A stretch of 64,000 nt of DNA from Caccoplasma sp905210875 (lineage in GTDB: Bacteria > Bacteroidota > Bacteroidia > Bacteroidales > UBA11471): assembly GCA_963931635.1 (NCBI GenBank), contig OZ007034.1:1240001-1304000 (forward strand), given 5' to 3'. Shown here piece after piece: positions 24,787-32,878 of the stretch. Made by a program: the position numbers and the translations under genes. Under the pieces are notes generated by a model. It saw nothing but the letters and a program-made list of their open reading frames with translations, did not search any database and was not told where the DNA came from. Every line of letters begins with the position of its first letter. The stretch's first letter is position 1.

Positions 24787-24797
24787 CTCGCTCCGCC

Positions 24798-25859
24798 ATG
24801 GAAGACGAGAATAAATATGCCGAAGATATAGAGCTCGAAGACGGAGATACCCGTCAGATGTATGAGCATTTCAAGTTTGTCGCCGATAAGGGTCAGGAAC
24901 TCTTGCGCATCGACAAATTTCTGGTGGCTCGCACCGGAAACATATCGCGCAACCGCATACAACAGGCCGCCGATGCCGGCTGCATATTGGTAAACGGGCG
25001 GCCGGTCAAGTCGAATTATCGGGTCAAGCCCCTCGATGTCGTGTCCATTGTCATGGACCGGCCTCCTTATGAAAACGAAATTCTTCCTGAAAACATACCT
25101 CTTGATGTTGTGTATGAAGACCATGACGTGCTGGTTGTGAACAAGCCCGCCGGGCTGGTTGTGCACCCGGGACATGGGAACTACACCGGTACGCTGCTCA
25201 ATGCCCTGGCCTATCGCTTCAAGGACGACCCCGACTTCGACGTTACCGACCCGAGGTTGGGGCTGGTGCATCGCATCGACAAGGACACGTCGGGGCTGCT
25301 GGTCATAGCCAAGACTCCCGAAGCCAAGACCTCTCTCGGCAAGCAGTTCTTTGAGAAGACCACTCAGCGCAAATATGTGGCATTGGTCTGGGGGCGCATG
25401 GAAGAACCCGAAGGACGTATCGAGGGAAACATCGGTCGCAACCCCAAAGATCGGTTGCAGATGACCGTCTTCCCCGACGGCAGTCAGGGAAAACCGGCCG
25501 TTACCCATTACAGGCTGCTCGAACAGCTGGGCTATGTCTCTCTGGTCGAGTGTCGTCTCGAAACCGGCCGTACGCACCAGATACGCGTGCACATGAAGTC
25601 TATCGGGCATACCCTCTTCAACGACGCTCGCTATGGTGGCGACGAGATACTCAAAGGCACCACCTTTGCCAAGTACCGGCAGTTTGTGCACAACTGTTTC
25701 GAGGTGTGTCCCCGGCAGGCACTGCACGCCAAGACACTGGGTTTTGTCCACCCCGTGACGGGAGAGAAACTTTTCTTCGATTCGGAACTGCCGGCCGACA
25801 TGACCGCGCTTATCGAGCGTTGGCGCACTTATGCCGGGAGCCGTGAGCTGTATGAGTGA
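24798..25859 (+). CDS. rluD: RluA/RluD family 23S rRNA pseudouridine synthase
   Basis: A 353-residue cytoplasmic enzyme that isomerises uridines in large-subunit rRNA. It has an acidic N-terminal extension, then an S4 RNA-binding domain (LRIDKFLVARTGNISRNRIQQ, about 36-90). The catalytic domain carries HRIDKDTSG at 158-166 (catalytic Asp161), and later motifs ETGRTHQIRVHMKSIGHTLFND and RQALHAKTLGFVHP are typical of the family. It is 11 nt downstream of the PASTA gene. The RluD label is by overall similarity; other RluA-type specificities are possible. Confidence 0.93.
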   Translation: MEDENKYAEDIELEDGDTRQMYEHFKFVADKGQELLRIDKFLVARTGNISRNRIQQAADAGCILVNGRPVKSNYRVKPLDVVSIVMDRPPYENEILPENIPLDVVYEDHDVLVVNKPAGLVVHPGHGNYTGTLLNALAYRFKDDPDFDVTDPRLGLVHRIDKDTSGLLVIAKTPEAKTSLGKQFFEKTTQRKYVALVWGRMEEPEGRIEGNIGRNPKDRLQMTVFPDGSQGKPAVTHYRLLEQLGYVSLVECRLETGRTHQIRVHMKSIGHTLFNDARYGGDEILKGTTFAKYRQFVHNCFEVCPRQALHAKTLGFVHPVTGEKLFFDSELPADMTALIERWRTYAGSRELYE

Positions 25860-25915
25860 TACAGAAAATGCAAATATTGATGATATAATATCAACCGTCT
25901 TATTGATTTGAAGCA

Positions 25916-26905
25916 ATGAAAAAACGTAATATCGCCGTAGTTTTCGGCGGCTATTCTTCTGAGAATGTGGTTTCCCGTCGCAGTGCACAAGGGATTGCGT
26001 CGTTTCTCGATTCCGACTTGTACAATATCTATTTGGTCGATATTGAGCATGCCCGTTGGACAGTCGAGATAGAGGGCGTCGAGCCCATTGACATTGACCG
26101 CAGCGACTTCTCGTTTACCTATGCAGGCGAGAAGATACATTTCGACCTGGCCTACATTACCATACATGGTAACCCCGGAGAGAACGGTATTTTGCAGGGA
26201 TATTTCGACATGGTGGGCATACCCTACTCCTGTTGTGGCGTGTTTGCCGCAGCCCTTACGTTCAACAAGTATGCGTGCAATCGTTTCCTTTCGCAACTGG
26301 GTTTCCATGTAGCCAAGGCCGTGCGCATTGCTGCCGGAGAGGAGGTCGACCCGCAGACGATAGCCGAAGCCGTAGGCTTTCCCTGTTTTATCAAGCCCAA
26401 TCAGGGCGGGTCGAGTTTTGGTACGACCAAAGTCAAGAGCCTCGACGAGGTGCTGCCGGCCATAGCTGCTGCACGAGCCGAAGATGATGGCGAAGTGCTT
26501 GTCGAGTCGTTTCTCGCTGGCACCGAGGTGTCGTGCGGCTGTTACAAGACGCGTGAGGGAATGACCTCTCTGCCCATAACCGAGGTGGTGAGCAAAAACG
26601 AATTTTTCGACTACGAGGCCAAGTACACCGCTTCGCGTGTCGAGGAGATTACTCCGGCCCGCATCTCCGATGCCCTCACCCGGGAGATACAGGCCCTCAC
26701 GGCCCGTATTTACGATGTGGTGGGCTGTAAGGGTATTATCCGGGCCGATTACATCATTGTCGAGGGGGTACCCTACCTGCTCGAAGTCAATACCACCCCC
26801 GGCATGACGGCTACCAGTTTCATACCCCAGCAGGTGCGTGCTGCTGGTTTGGATATAACGCGTGTGTTGACCGACCTGATAGAGACCGAACTGTCGCGTT
26901 GCTGA
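25916..26905 (+). CDS. ddl: D-alanine--D-alanine ligase
   Basis: A 329-residue ATP-grasp enzyme that makes the D-Ala-D-Ala dipeptide for peptidoglycan. Motifs visible are AVVFGGYSSENVVSRRSA at the N-terminus, ITIHGNPGENGILQGYFDMVGIPY, the ATP-grasp stretch FPCFIKPNQGGSSFGTTKV, the CKGIIRADYIIVEG strand with a metal-binding acid, and the ending LLEVNTTPGMTATSFIPQQ. It follows rluD by 56 nt and precedes an acyltransferase gene by 44 nt, all on the plus strand, so a single envelope-related transcript is likely. Confidence 0.96.
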   Translation: MKKRNIAVVFGGYSSENVVSRRSAQGIASFLDSDLYNIYLVDIEHARWTVEIEGVEPIDIDRSDFSFTYAGEKIHFDLAYITIHGNPGENGILQGYFDMVGIPYSCCGVFAAALTFNKYACNRFLSQLGFHVAKAVRIAAGEEVDPQTIAEAVGFPCFIKPNQGGSSFGTTKVKSLDEVLPAIAAARAEDDGEVLVESFLAGTEVSCGCYKTREGMTSLPITEVVSKNEFFDYEAKYTASRVEEITPARISDALTREIQALTARIYDVVGCKGIIRADYIIVEGVPYLLEVNTTPGMTATSFIPQQVRAAGLDITRVLTDLIETELSRC

Positions 26906-26949
26906 GCGATCCTTGATCCTTCTTCAGAAAACTCCAATCACCGATTATT

Positions 26950-28098
26950 ATGGAACAGACATTCGATTTCAGTGAAATACGGCCCTATGAAGGCGAGGAG
27001 GTGGCTGCGGCTGCAGCTCGTTTGTGTCGCGAAGAGCTTTTCCGCAAGGCGGTTGCCTATGTCGTGCCCGATACCGAAACGTTCTTCCGTGTACTGGCTT
27101 CTTGTCGCACTGTCGATGATTTTCAGTTACAGCTGGCTCTGCCCTGCCTGAAAGCGCTGGTGAAAAATACCTCGGCCGGACTTACCGCTTCGGGCTTTTC
27201 TGCCCTTTCACGGCAGATGTGTTATACCTATATATCCAACCACCGCGACATCACTCTCGACTCGGCCTTTCTCAATGTCGCACTCCATACGGCCGGACTT
27301 GATACCTGCGAAATAGCCATAGGCGACAATCTGCTCATATACCCTTGGATTGTCGACTTTGTGCGGCTCAACAAGAGTTTCATTGTCAACCGTAGCGTGT
27401 CGCGCCGGCAGATGCTCGAAGTCTCCTGCCGTCTGTCGGCCTATATGCACCATGCCATACACGACAAGAAGCAATCGATATGGATTGCCCAGCGCGAAGG
27501 ACGGGCCAAGAATTCCGACGATCGCACGCAGGAGAGTCTGGTCAAGATGTTTGCATTGAGTGGCGGTGGCGATTTCCTCTCCAACATACGCTCGCTCCAT
27601 CTTGCACCGGTGGCTATCTCATACGAGTATGACCCTTGTGATTACCTCAAAGCCAAGGAGATGCAGCTTAAACGTGATGACCCTCAATACAAAAAACAAC
27701 CGTCCGACGACTTGACCAACATGGCTACGGGCATCATGGGATATAAGGGGCGCATTCATTTTGAAGTGGCCGAACCCATCAATTCGGCGCTCGATGCGAT
27801 TCCGGCAACGACTCCCCGGGCCGAGTTGGCCGCCGAGGTGGGGCACATTATCGATAAGGCGATACACTCCCATTACCGTCTCTATCCCGGAAACTATGTT
27901 GCCTATGACTCGTTGTGGGGTAAGGGCGCCATGACGCAGCACTATACGGCCGAGGAGAAAGCGGCGTTTGAAGCTTATGTGCAGAGCCGTCTCGACAAAA
28001 TCGACCTTCCCGGTAAGGACGAGGCTTTCCTGCGGGAACGTTTGCTCGAAATGTATGCCTACCCTGTGCGCAACCAGCTTATTGCGCTGGCAGACTGA
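26950..28098 (+). CDS. PlsC-like acyltransferase
   Basis: A 382-residue protein with a glycerophosphate acyltransferase fold. Motif I appears as YISNHRDITLDSAF (NHxxxxxD spacing is one residue longer than the classic HX4D). The phosphate-binding block is INRSVSRRQ-like (FIVNRSVSRRQML), and motif III-like is SIWIAQREGRAKNSDDRTQ. The C-terminal third is helical. It most likely acylates lysophosphatidate or another lipid at the membrane; substrate is not certain. A 20-bp hairpin terminator follows 14 nt after the stop and separates it from the converging tRNA-Thr. Confidence 0.85.
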   Translation: MEQTFDFSEIRPYEGEEVAAAAARLCREELFRKAVAYVVPDTETFFRVLASCRTVDDFQLQLALPCLKALVKNTSAGLTASGFSALSRQMCYTYISNHRDITLDSAFLNVALHTAGLDTCEIAIGDNLLIYPWIVDFVRLNKSFIVNRSVSRRQMLEVSCRLSAYMHHAIHDKKQSIWIAQREGRAKNSDDRTQESLVKMFALSGGGDFLSNIRSLHLAPVAISYEYDPCDYLKAKEMQLKRDDPQYKKQPSDDLTNMATGIMGYKGRIHFEVAEPINSALDAIPATTPRAELAAEVGHIIDKAIHSHYRLYPGNYVAYDSLWGKGAMTQHYTAEEKAAFEAYVQSRLDKIDLPGKDEAFLRERLLEMYAYPVRNQLIALAD

Positions 28099-28112
28099 TA
28101 GGCCTGTTACAA

Positions 28113-28156
28113 AAACGAAGAGAGGTCGATGCAACAGCATCGACCTCTCTTCGTTT
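28113..28156. terminator. Bidirectional terminator between the acyltransferase gene and tRNA-Thr
   Basis: A perfect 20-bp stem (28113-28132 with 28137-28156) and a 4-nt loop AACA. Flanking AAA and TTT bases give short U-tracts on both strands. It abuts the tRNA-Thr 3' end. Confidence 0.93.
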
Positions 28157-28157
28157 G

Positions 28158-28231
28158 AGCCGATAGGGGGATTCGAACCCTCGACCCCGAGATTACAAAT
28201 CACGTGCTCTGGCCAACTGAGCTATATCGGC
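28158..28231 (-). tRNA. tRNA-Thr (anticodon TGT)
   Basis: The minus-strand cloverleaf has acceptor GCCGATA/TATCGGC with discriminator T, D arm GCTC/GAGC, a TTTGTAA loop with TGT at 34-36, and T arm GAGGG/CCCCC-type pairing. One T-T mismatch is seen in the anticodon stem (CGTGA/TCTCG). CCA is not encoded. It begins 1-2 nt after the SRP RNA end, so both come from one transcript. Confidence 0.92.
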
Positions 28232-28232
28232 A

Positions 28233-28335
28233 GGTGGGTAAGCGATCTACATCGCGCCGCTACGACCTGCTACCCTTGCTGCGGTCAAGCCCTGGGGGGA
28301 TTGACAGGGAGCTGGCCGTGTAGGACTTACCCGCC
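28233..28335 (-). ncRNA. ffs: Signal recognition particle RNA (small bacterial type)
   Basis: On the minus strand the ends pair (GGGTAAG with CTTACCC). The middle holds the conserved domain IV core: CCCCCCAGGGC on the 5' side and GCAGCAAGGGTAGCAG on the 3' side, matching the SRP CAGG/AGCA symmetric loop. Length is about 103 nt. The apical loop seems larger than the GGAA tetraloop of E. coli. It binds Ffh for membrane protein targeting. The promoter is at 28337-28367 and tRNA-Thr follows directly. Confidence 0.87.
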
Positions 28336-28336
28336 G

Positions 28337-28367
28337 CAAAAGTAGATATTTTTTTTATATCGGCAAG
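28337..28367 (-). promoter_or_regulatory. Promoter of SRP RNA - tRNA-Thr
   Basis: The minus strand shows CTTG (28364-28367), 19 nt, then TACTTTTG (28337-28344). The box ends at the predicted SRP RNA 5' end. Confidence 0.7.
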
Positions 28368-28516
28368 CACTTCGCTCCAAAAAAATATCGGTGTGTTCAT
28401 TATTTTGCTTATTCATAGTTGTTTATATGTATGTTACGATACCTTGTACGGCCGACCGAAGTACAGCTGTTGTATATTTTTATGTTGTCGGGCCGATGCA
28501 ATTACGGTAAAAATCA

Positions 28517-28524
28517 TACCTTTG
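28517..28524 (+). promoter_or_regulatory. -7 type box before the DUF4199 gene
   Basis: TACCTTTG ends 25 nt before the ATG at 28550. The closest GTTG (28484-28487) is 29 nt away, so the upstream element is not convincing. Confidence 0.5.
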
Positions 28525-28549
28525 TACCAGATAATGAAGAAAAAAACTC

Positions 28550-29095
28550 ATGAGTGAGCAACCCCGCAAACCCTTGACCCTCCATGCCATGCAGTATGGC
28601 CTGTATATGGGTCTCTATCTGCTGATAGCCTTTCTCTTCTCGGTCTGGTCGCTTCATGCGCCGGTATTCAATACGCTGGCCGTGCTCACGGTGGTGGCCA
28701 TACCCGCGGTTGTCTATCTTCTCATGAGCCACTTCATGCGCAGCGAAGGAGGCACGTCGCGCTTTGTCGTGCTGTGGTCGTTGGGAATATATCTCTTCTT
28801 TTTTGCCTCGCTGGTCAGCGGCCTGGGAGAGTATCTCTACTGCACCTTTGTAGAGCCCGATTTCATACCCTCGCAAATCGAGGACATATTGCTAAAACTC
28901 GAAGCCGCCCCTCTCGACTCTCCCGATATGCAGGCGTTGGTCGAGCTTCTGCGCAAAGGCTACGAGCAGCGGCTCTATCCCACCCCCATCGAGCTGGTCT
29001 ATCAGATGATATGGCTCAAACTCTTTCTGGGGTCGATAGTCTCCCTGTTTGTGGCGCTGTTTATCAACCTGTACATTCGTTTCAGAAATAGATAA
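28550..29095 (+). CDS. DUF4199 membrane protein
   Basis: A 181-residue DUF4199 protein with four predicted membrane helices: about 17-35 (YMGLYLLIAFLFSVWS), 43-62 (LAVLTVVAIPAVVYLLM), 73-95 (VLWSLGIYLFFFASLVSG) and 150-175 (LKLFLGSIVSLFVALFINLYI). The region between helices 3 and 4 is acidic and helical. The function is unknown. It ends 4 nt before the GT2 glycosyltransferase gene, a pairing I recall as common in Bacteroidales, which suggests a shared role in glycolipid or lipid-linked sugar formation. Confidence 0.87.
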   Translation: MSEQPRKPLTLHAMQYGLYMGLYLLIAFLFSVWSLHAPVFNTLAVLTVVAIPAVVYLLMSHFMRSEGGTSRFVVLWSLGIYLFFFASLVSGLGEYLYCTFVEPDFIPSQIEDILLKLEAAPLDSPDMQALVELLRKGYEQRLYPTPIELVYQMIWLKLFLGSIVSLFVALFINLYIRFRNR

Positions 29096-29099
29096 AGCT

Positions 29100-30053
29100 A
29101 TGGATATATCCGTCATTGTCCCTTTGTATAACGAGGCCGAATCGTTGCCCGAATTGGCGGCATGGATAGCCCGTGTGATGGCAGAGAACCGCTTCACCTA
29201 CGAGGTGATTTTTGTCGACGACGGCAGCACCGACGGCTCTTGGCGTGTCATTGAGTCGCTCAAAAAAGAGAATCCCCACATAAAAGGGGTCAAGTTCCGC
29301 CGCAATTACGGTAAGTCACCGGCCCTGCATACCGGTTTTACGCGGGCACAAGGCGATGTTGTCATTACGATGGATGCCGATTTGCAGGACAGTCCCGACG
29401 AGATACCCGAGCTTTACCGCATGATAGCTGATGAGGGCTATGACATGGTCTCGGGTTGGAAGAAAAAACGTTATGATCCCCTTTCCAAGACCCTGCCCAC
29501 CAAGCTTTTCAATGCTACGGCCCGTATGATTACCGGCATACATCTGCACGACTTCAACTGCGGGCTGAAAGCCTATCGCAACGAGGTGGTGAAAAATATT
29601 GAAGTCTATGGCGACATGCACCGCGACATACCCTTCCTGGCCAAGAGTGCCGGTTTCTCCCGCATCGGAGAGAAAGTGGTGCATCACCAGGCCCGCAAGT
29701 ACGGTAAGACCAAGTTTGGCATGAGCCGGTTTGTCAATGGTTATCTCGACCTGATGACCCTCTGGTTCTTCTCCAAGTTTGCCGAGAAACCCATGCACTT
29801 CTTTGGCCTGCTGGGCAGCCTCATGTTTGTCATCGGTTTCATATCGGCCATAGCCGTGGGTGCCTATAAACTCTATGCTCTGTGGCACGACATGCCCTAT
29901 CGGCTTGTTACCGACTCGCCCTATTTCTTCATTGCCCTCACGATGATGATATTGGGTACGCTGCTTTTTCTGTCGGGCTTCCTGGGCGAGCTTATCTCAC
30001 GCAATGCTCCCGGCCGTAACCATTATAACATAGAGAAAGATATAGATGATTAG
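29100..30053 (+). CDS. Glycosyltransferase family 2 with C-terminal membrane helices
   Basis: A 317-residue GT2 enzyme of the dolichol-phosphate-mannose synthase/GtrB/ArnC type. The N-terminal GT-A domain has ISVIVPLYNEAESL, VDDGSTDGS (about 39-47) and the DADLQD metal-binding motif (about 93-98). HDFNCGLKAYR and HHQARKYGKTKFG follow. Two C-terminal helices (about 228-250 and 268-292) anchor it in the inner membrane. It probably transfers a sugar from a nucleotide donor to a polyprenyl phosphate. I take the ATG at 29100; an upstream in-frame start would overlap DUF4199. It overlaps the next gene by 8 bases. Confidence 0.94.
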   Translation: MDISVIVPLYNEAESLPELAAWIARVMAENRFTYEVIFVDDGSTDGSWRVIESLKKENPHIKGVKFRRNYGKSPALHTGFTRAQGDVVITMDADLQDSPDEIPELYRMIADEGYDMVSGWKKKRYDPLSKTLPTKLFNATARMITGIHLHDFNCGLKAYRNEVVKNIEVYGDMHRDIPFLAKSAGFSRIGEKVVHHQARKYGKTKFGMSRFVNGYLDLMTLWFFSKFAEKPMHFFGLLGSLMFVIGFISAIAVGAYKLYALWHDMPYRLVTDSPYFFIALTMMILGTLLFLSGFLGELISRNAPGRNHYNIEKDIDD

Positions 30054-30594
30054 TCTGCGACGTCGACTCCGTGCTGCTCGTTGCGCGGCCTCCGGCCGTG
30101 TTGCCGCCTTTGTGGCGCTTTCGATATGCTTGATGCCGTTGTTGTTCTCGACGGCCTGCAATACCGAGGCCTGTCTCGAAAGCAAGACCAGCATTTTCAA
30201 CGTGGCGTTTTATGCCTATGGCGATTCGGGAGTGAATGTTATCGTAGATTCGGTGTCGGTCTATGGCGTGGGGCAGTACCGCGATTCCCTGCTGGTCGAC
30301 ACGGCCAATATCTCCTCCTTCCAGGCCACGCTGCGCAGTGGCAGTGACACGACGCAATATGTCATCCGCTATGACCAGCACAATCTCAATCCCCGCTACA
30401 AGAGAGATACGCTCACGTTTGTCTACCATAGCTATATAGAGTTTGAGTCGGCCGAGTGCGGGGCCATGTACAATTATGTCATCGATGACTTCCGCTACAC
30501 GACGTGGCAGATTGTCGATGCCCAGTTGATGACAACCGAAGTCAATAACCAAGATGTCGAAACTGTCCGTCTCTATTACTATGTACCCGAGTAG
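30046..30594 (+). CDS. DUF6452 lipoprotein
   Basis: A 182-residue exported protein with an Arg-rich N-terminus, a hydrophobic core (VAAFVALSICLMPLLF) and the lipobox STAC followed by NTEACL. The mature part is beta-rich with conserved-looking CLESKTSIFNVAFY, VDSVSVYGVG, YVIRYDQ and a Cys in SAECGAMYNYVI. It resembles the DUF6452 family of Bacteroidetes. It overlaps the GT2 gene by 8 bases and the next gene by 14, so it is translationally coupled. No function is known. Confidence 0.82.
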   Translation: MISLRRRLRAARCAASGRVAAFVALSICLMPLLFSTACNTEACLESKTSIFNVAFYAYGDSGVNVIVDSVSVYGVGQYRDSLLVDTANISSFQATLRSGSDTTQYVIRYDQHNLNPRYKRDTLTFVYHSYIEFESAECGAMYNYVIDDFRYTTWQIVDAQLMTTEVNNQDVETVRLYYYVPE

Positions 30595-31312
30595 TCGCAT
30601 TCTGTCGGTCGTGATGGCGTTGTTGCTGTCGCTGCTGTCCTTGTCGTCGATGGCGGCGCAGGAGAGAAAGAGTCAGCGCCTCGAAGATGGCTCGCGTTAC
30701 CGCTATCCCCTGCTCGACGGTCTGATTGTGGGTGTCGACCTGTTCCAGCCCGTTGTTTCTCTCTTCGGTCAGCAGTATGCCAACTACCAGGCCTCGCTCG
30801 AAGTGAGTTTTTACAATCGCTTTTTCCCGATATGGGAGACCGGTATAGGTTGGGCCGACAATACCCCCGACGATGGCAACTTCACCTACAAGGTGTCGCC
30901 TACGCTCTACAACCGCTTGGGTATGCTGTATAATTTTAATTACAACTCCACCGCTCCCGGCTATATCTATGGTGGCCTGCTTTACGGCTTTTCGGTCTTC
31001 TCCTACGACATTACCAATATCGATCTCACGTCGAGTTACTGGGGTACCAGCGACCAGGTTGCCATATACGACTGCCACTCCCGGGCACAATGGCTCGAAT
31101 TTCTGGCCGGTATACGGGTCAACCTTTACAAGGGGCTCAAAATGGGCTTCTCGGTGCGTTACAAGGTGCTGCTCAAAGCGGCCGATTACGGCACTACTCG
31201 TCCTTGGATAATCCCCGGCATGGGCAAGCGCAACGGCGGTTTTGACTTCACCTACTCGGTCTATTACCAGATTCCCATCAAGACCAAGAAACAGCGTGTA
31301 GCGGCCGAGTAA
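30581..31312 (+). CDS. DUF6048 outer-membrane beta-barrel-like protein
   Basis: A 243-residue protein with signal peptide (MYPSSRILSVVMALLLSLLSLSSMAAQ). The body is rich in aromatic residues and alternating strands, as in a small outer-membrane barrel: GLIVGVDLFQPVVSLFG, EVSFYNRFFPIWETGIGW, LGMLYNFNY, YIYGGLLYGFSVFSYD and GLKMGFSVRYKVLL. It matches the DUF6048 family. I prefer ATG 30581, giving a clean signal peptide; ATG 30554 is possible and would deepen the overlap with DUF6452. It ends the four-gene cluster that starts at DUF4199. Confidence 0.83.
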   Translation: MYPSSRILSVVMALLLSLLSLSSMAAQERKSQRLEDGSRYRYPLLDGLIVGVDLFQPVVSLFGQQYANYQASLEVSFYNRFFPIWETGIGWADNTPDDGNFTYKVSPTLYNRLGMLYNFNYNSTAPGYIYGGLLYGFSVFSYDITNIDLTSSYWGTSDQVAIYDCHSRAQWLEFLAGIRVNLYKGLKMGFSVRYKVLLKAADYGTTRPWIIPGMGKRNGGFDFTYSVYYQIPIKTKKQRVAAE

Positions 31313-31479
31313 ACCTGTTACACCTCATTGTCGACTGAAACATTTTCCAAAATGGAAAAATGTAAAAATCTATTGAATTATCAAAAATATTCTTATGGAA
31401 ATATATTCCGATGGAAAATAATATATATCTTTGTCTTGTTCTGATAAGGAAAGAAGTTTCGCGCATAAAAAAGCAGAAG

Positions 31480-31701
31480 ATGATCAAACGATTTTTACAA
31501 CGACGCTGGCCCCTCCTGGTGGGGCTGTTGCTCGGCGGGATAGCCGGCTATCTCTACAATGTGTATGTGGGTTGTGCCTCAGGCACCTGTATGATAACCT
31601 CGTCGCCCTACCTGAGTACGCTCTGGGGGGCCGCCCAGGGCGGCCTGCTGGTCGACGGTTTTCGTCCGTGTAGCGGGCGGGGAGGGTCGTGCCATGAGTA
31701 A
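31480..31701 (+). CDS. DUF6132 small membrane protein
   Basis: A 73-residue protein with two predicted helices (about 10-28, WPLLVGLLLGGIAGYLYNVYV, and about 44-58) joined by a cysteine-bearing loop GCASGTCMITSSPYLST. This loop is the hallmark of the DUF6132 family. The start at 31480 (MIKRFLQRRW) is chosen because upstream in-frame codons lack hydrophobic or family similarity. It overlaps the thioredoxin gene by 8 bases. Its two loop cysteines and the redox neighbours suggest a role in thiol or metal handling, which is inference. Confidence 0.85.
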   Translation: MIKRFLQRRWPLLVGLLLGGIAGYLYNVYVGCASGTCMITSSPYLSTLWGAAQGGLLVDGFRPCSGRGGSCHE

Positions 31702-32164
31702 GCTGGTGTCGTTGGTCGTTGCGGCCGTGTTGTTGGTGGCGTGTCAGAATGCCGCCGTCGGAAAAGAAAACAAACAATTAAACAAGCATAAGAATATGGA
31801 AGTAGTTCATCTCACCAAAGAGGAGTTTTTGAAAAAGGTGGTCGATTATGAAAACAATCCCACCGAGTGGAAATATCTGGGCGATAAGCCTGCCATCGTC
31901 GATTTCTATGCCGACTGGTGTGGCCCCTGCAAAATGATTGCCCCGATACTGGAAGAGCTGGCCGCCGAATACAAGGACCGCATCGTAATCTACAAGGTAA
32001 ATACCGAGCAGGAGCAGGAGCTGGCAGCGGTCTTTGGCATACGCAGCATACCCACCCTCCTGTTTATCCCCATGCAGGGCGGACCACAGATGGCTGCCGG
32101 TGCCCTGCCCAAAAATGAGTTGAAGAGAGCCATCGAAACCGTGTTGTTACCTCAATCGAAATAG
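31694..32164 (+). CDS. Thioredoxin, lipoprotein-type export signal
   Basis: A 156-residue thioredoxin with active site WCGPC at 75-79 and the usual SIPTLLFIP cis-Pro loop near residue 118. Unlike cytoplasmic thioredoxin it begins with a signal peptide whose end VLLVAC is a lipobox (Cys17). It should therefore be anchored in the envelope, unless an internal ATG at 31796 (MEVVHLT) is used to make a cytoplasmic form of normal thioredoxin length. It overlaps DUF6132 by 8 bases and precedes a ferredoxin gene by 2 nt, so it is part of a redox operon. Confidence 0.92.
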   Translation: MSKLVSLVVAAVLLVACQNAAVGKENKQLNKHKNMEVVHLTKEEFLKKVVDYENNPTEWKYLGDKPAIVDFYADWCGPCKMIAPILEELAAEYKDRIVIYKVNTEQEQELAAVFGIRSIPTLLFIPMQGGPQMAAGALPKNELKRAIETVLLPQSK

Positions 32165-32166
32165 GT

Positions 32167-32352
32167 ATGGCGTATGTAGTCGATGCGGCAAAATGTCCGC
32201 AAAACCACCGGTGCCCGCTGTTGGCCGTCTGTCCCGTCGGGGCCATCTCGCAGCAGGGATTCTCACTGCCACGTATCGATGCCTCGCTCTGTATCGAGTG
32301 TGGAAAGTGCGCACGCAAGTGCGGTATGCAGGCTATCTATAAAAATGCGTAA
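32167..32352 (+). CDS. Small 4Fe-4S ferredoxin-like protein
   Basis: A 61-residue ferredoxin-like protein. The C-terminal half carries a cluster motif CIECGKCARKC (Cys42, 45, 48, 52). The N-terminal half has Cys10, 16 and 22 in KCPQNHRCPLLAVCP, an altered spacing compared with the classic CxxCxxCxxxCP, so the first cluster may be absent or of another type. It starts 2 nt after the thioredoxin gene and overlaps the MarR gene by 8 bases. Confidence 0.87.
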   Translation: MAYVVDAAKCPQNHRCPLLAVCPVGAISQQGFSLPRIDASLCIECGKCARKCGMQAIYKNA

Positions 32353-32719
32353 GATGGATACCGACACACTGTGCAGCATCAGAGATTTGTATCTGTGCAT
32401 CATGCGGTTTGAGAGCCGGTTTGAAGAGTTGTTCGGTCTCTCGTTGAATGAGGGGATGTTGCTGTGCACACTCTCCCGGTCGGACGGGAGCATGACCTGT
32501 GGTGAACTGGCGGCGCGGCTCGACCTCTCGTCGTCGAATATGTCGAAGGTCATCAAGTCGGCCGAGCGGAAAGGCTTGCTTGCCCGCCGTCTGGGCGAGC
32601 AGGACCGGCGGCAGATGTACTTTGCCCTCTCCGAGAGAGGCCGTGAACAGCTCGAAGCCATCGACATGCGGCGGCTCGACATTCCCGAGCCGTTGTTGCG
32701 GCTGTGTCATTCCCGTTAA
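32345..32719 (+). CDS. MarR family transcriptional regulator
   Basis: A 124-residue winged-helix regulator. The recognition region reads MTCGELAARLDLSSSNMSKVIKSAERKGLLARR, and the wing EQDRRQMYFALSERGREQ is typical of MarR. The start is ATG 32345, which overlaps the ferredoxin stop, or ATG 32354. MarR proteins often respond to oxidants or phenolic ligands and control adjacent genes, so it may regulate the DUF6132-thioredoxin-ferredoxin operon that it ends. There are cysteines in the N-terminal helix (LCSIRDLYLCIM) that could sense redox state. That is inference. Confidence 0.9.
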   Translation: MRKMDTDTLCSIRDLYLCIMRFESRFEELFGLSLNEGMLLCTLSRSDGSMTCGELAARLDLSSSNMSKVIKSAERKGLLARRLGEQDRRQMYFALSERGREQLEAIDMRRLDIPEPLLRLCHSR

Positions 32720-32784
32720 GTTTTTTAAATGAGGGTGGATCAATCGGTCCACCCTCTCTTTTTTCGGGATTTTGCCGGACTAAA

Positions 32785-32817
32785 TTTGGCGTTATGGGGG
32801 CTAAGGTATTATCTTTG
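32785..32817 (+). promoter_or_regulatory. Promoter of the GH28 gene
   Basis: TTTG (32785-32788), 21 nt, then TATCTTTG (32810-32817): a near-ideal Bacteroidetes promoter. The box ends about 60 nt before the ATG at 32879. Confidence 0.75.
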
Positions 32818-32878
32818 TCCGAAGTGCAGGCTGTGGCCGGCTTTTCGGCCGGCTCGCAGTGTGTCGAAGAAAGTATAT

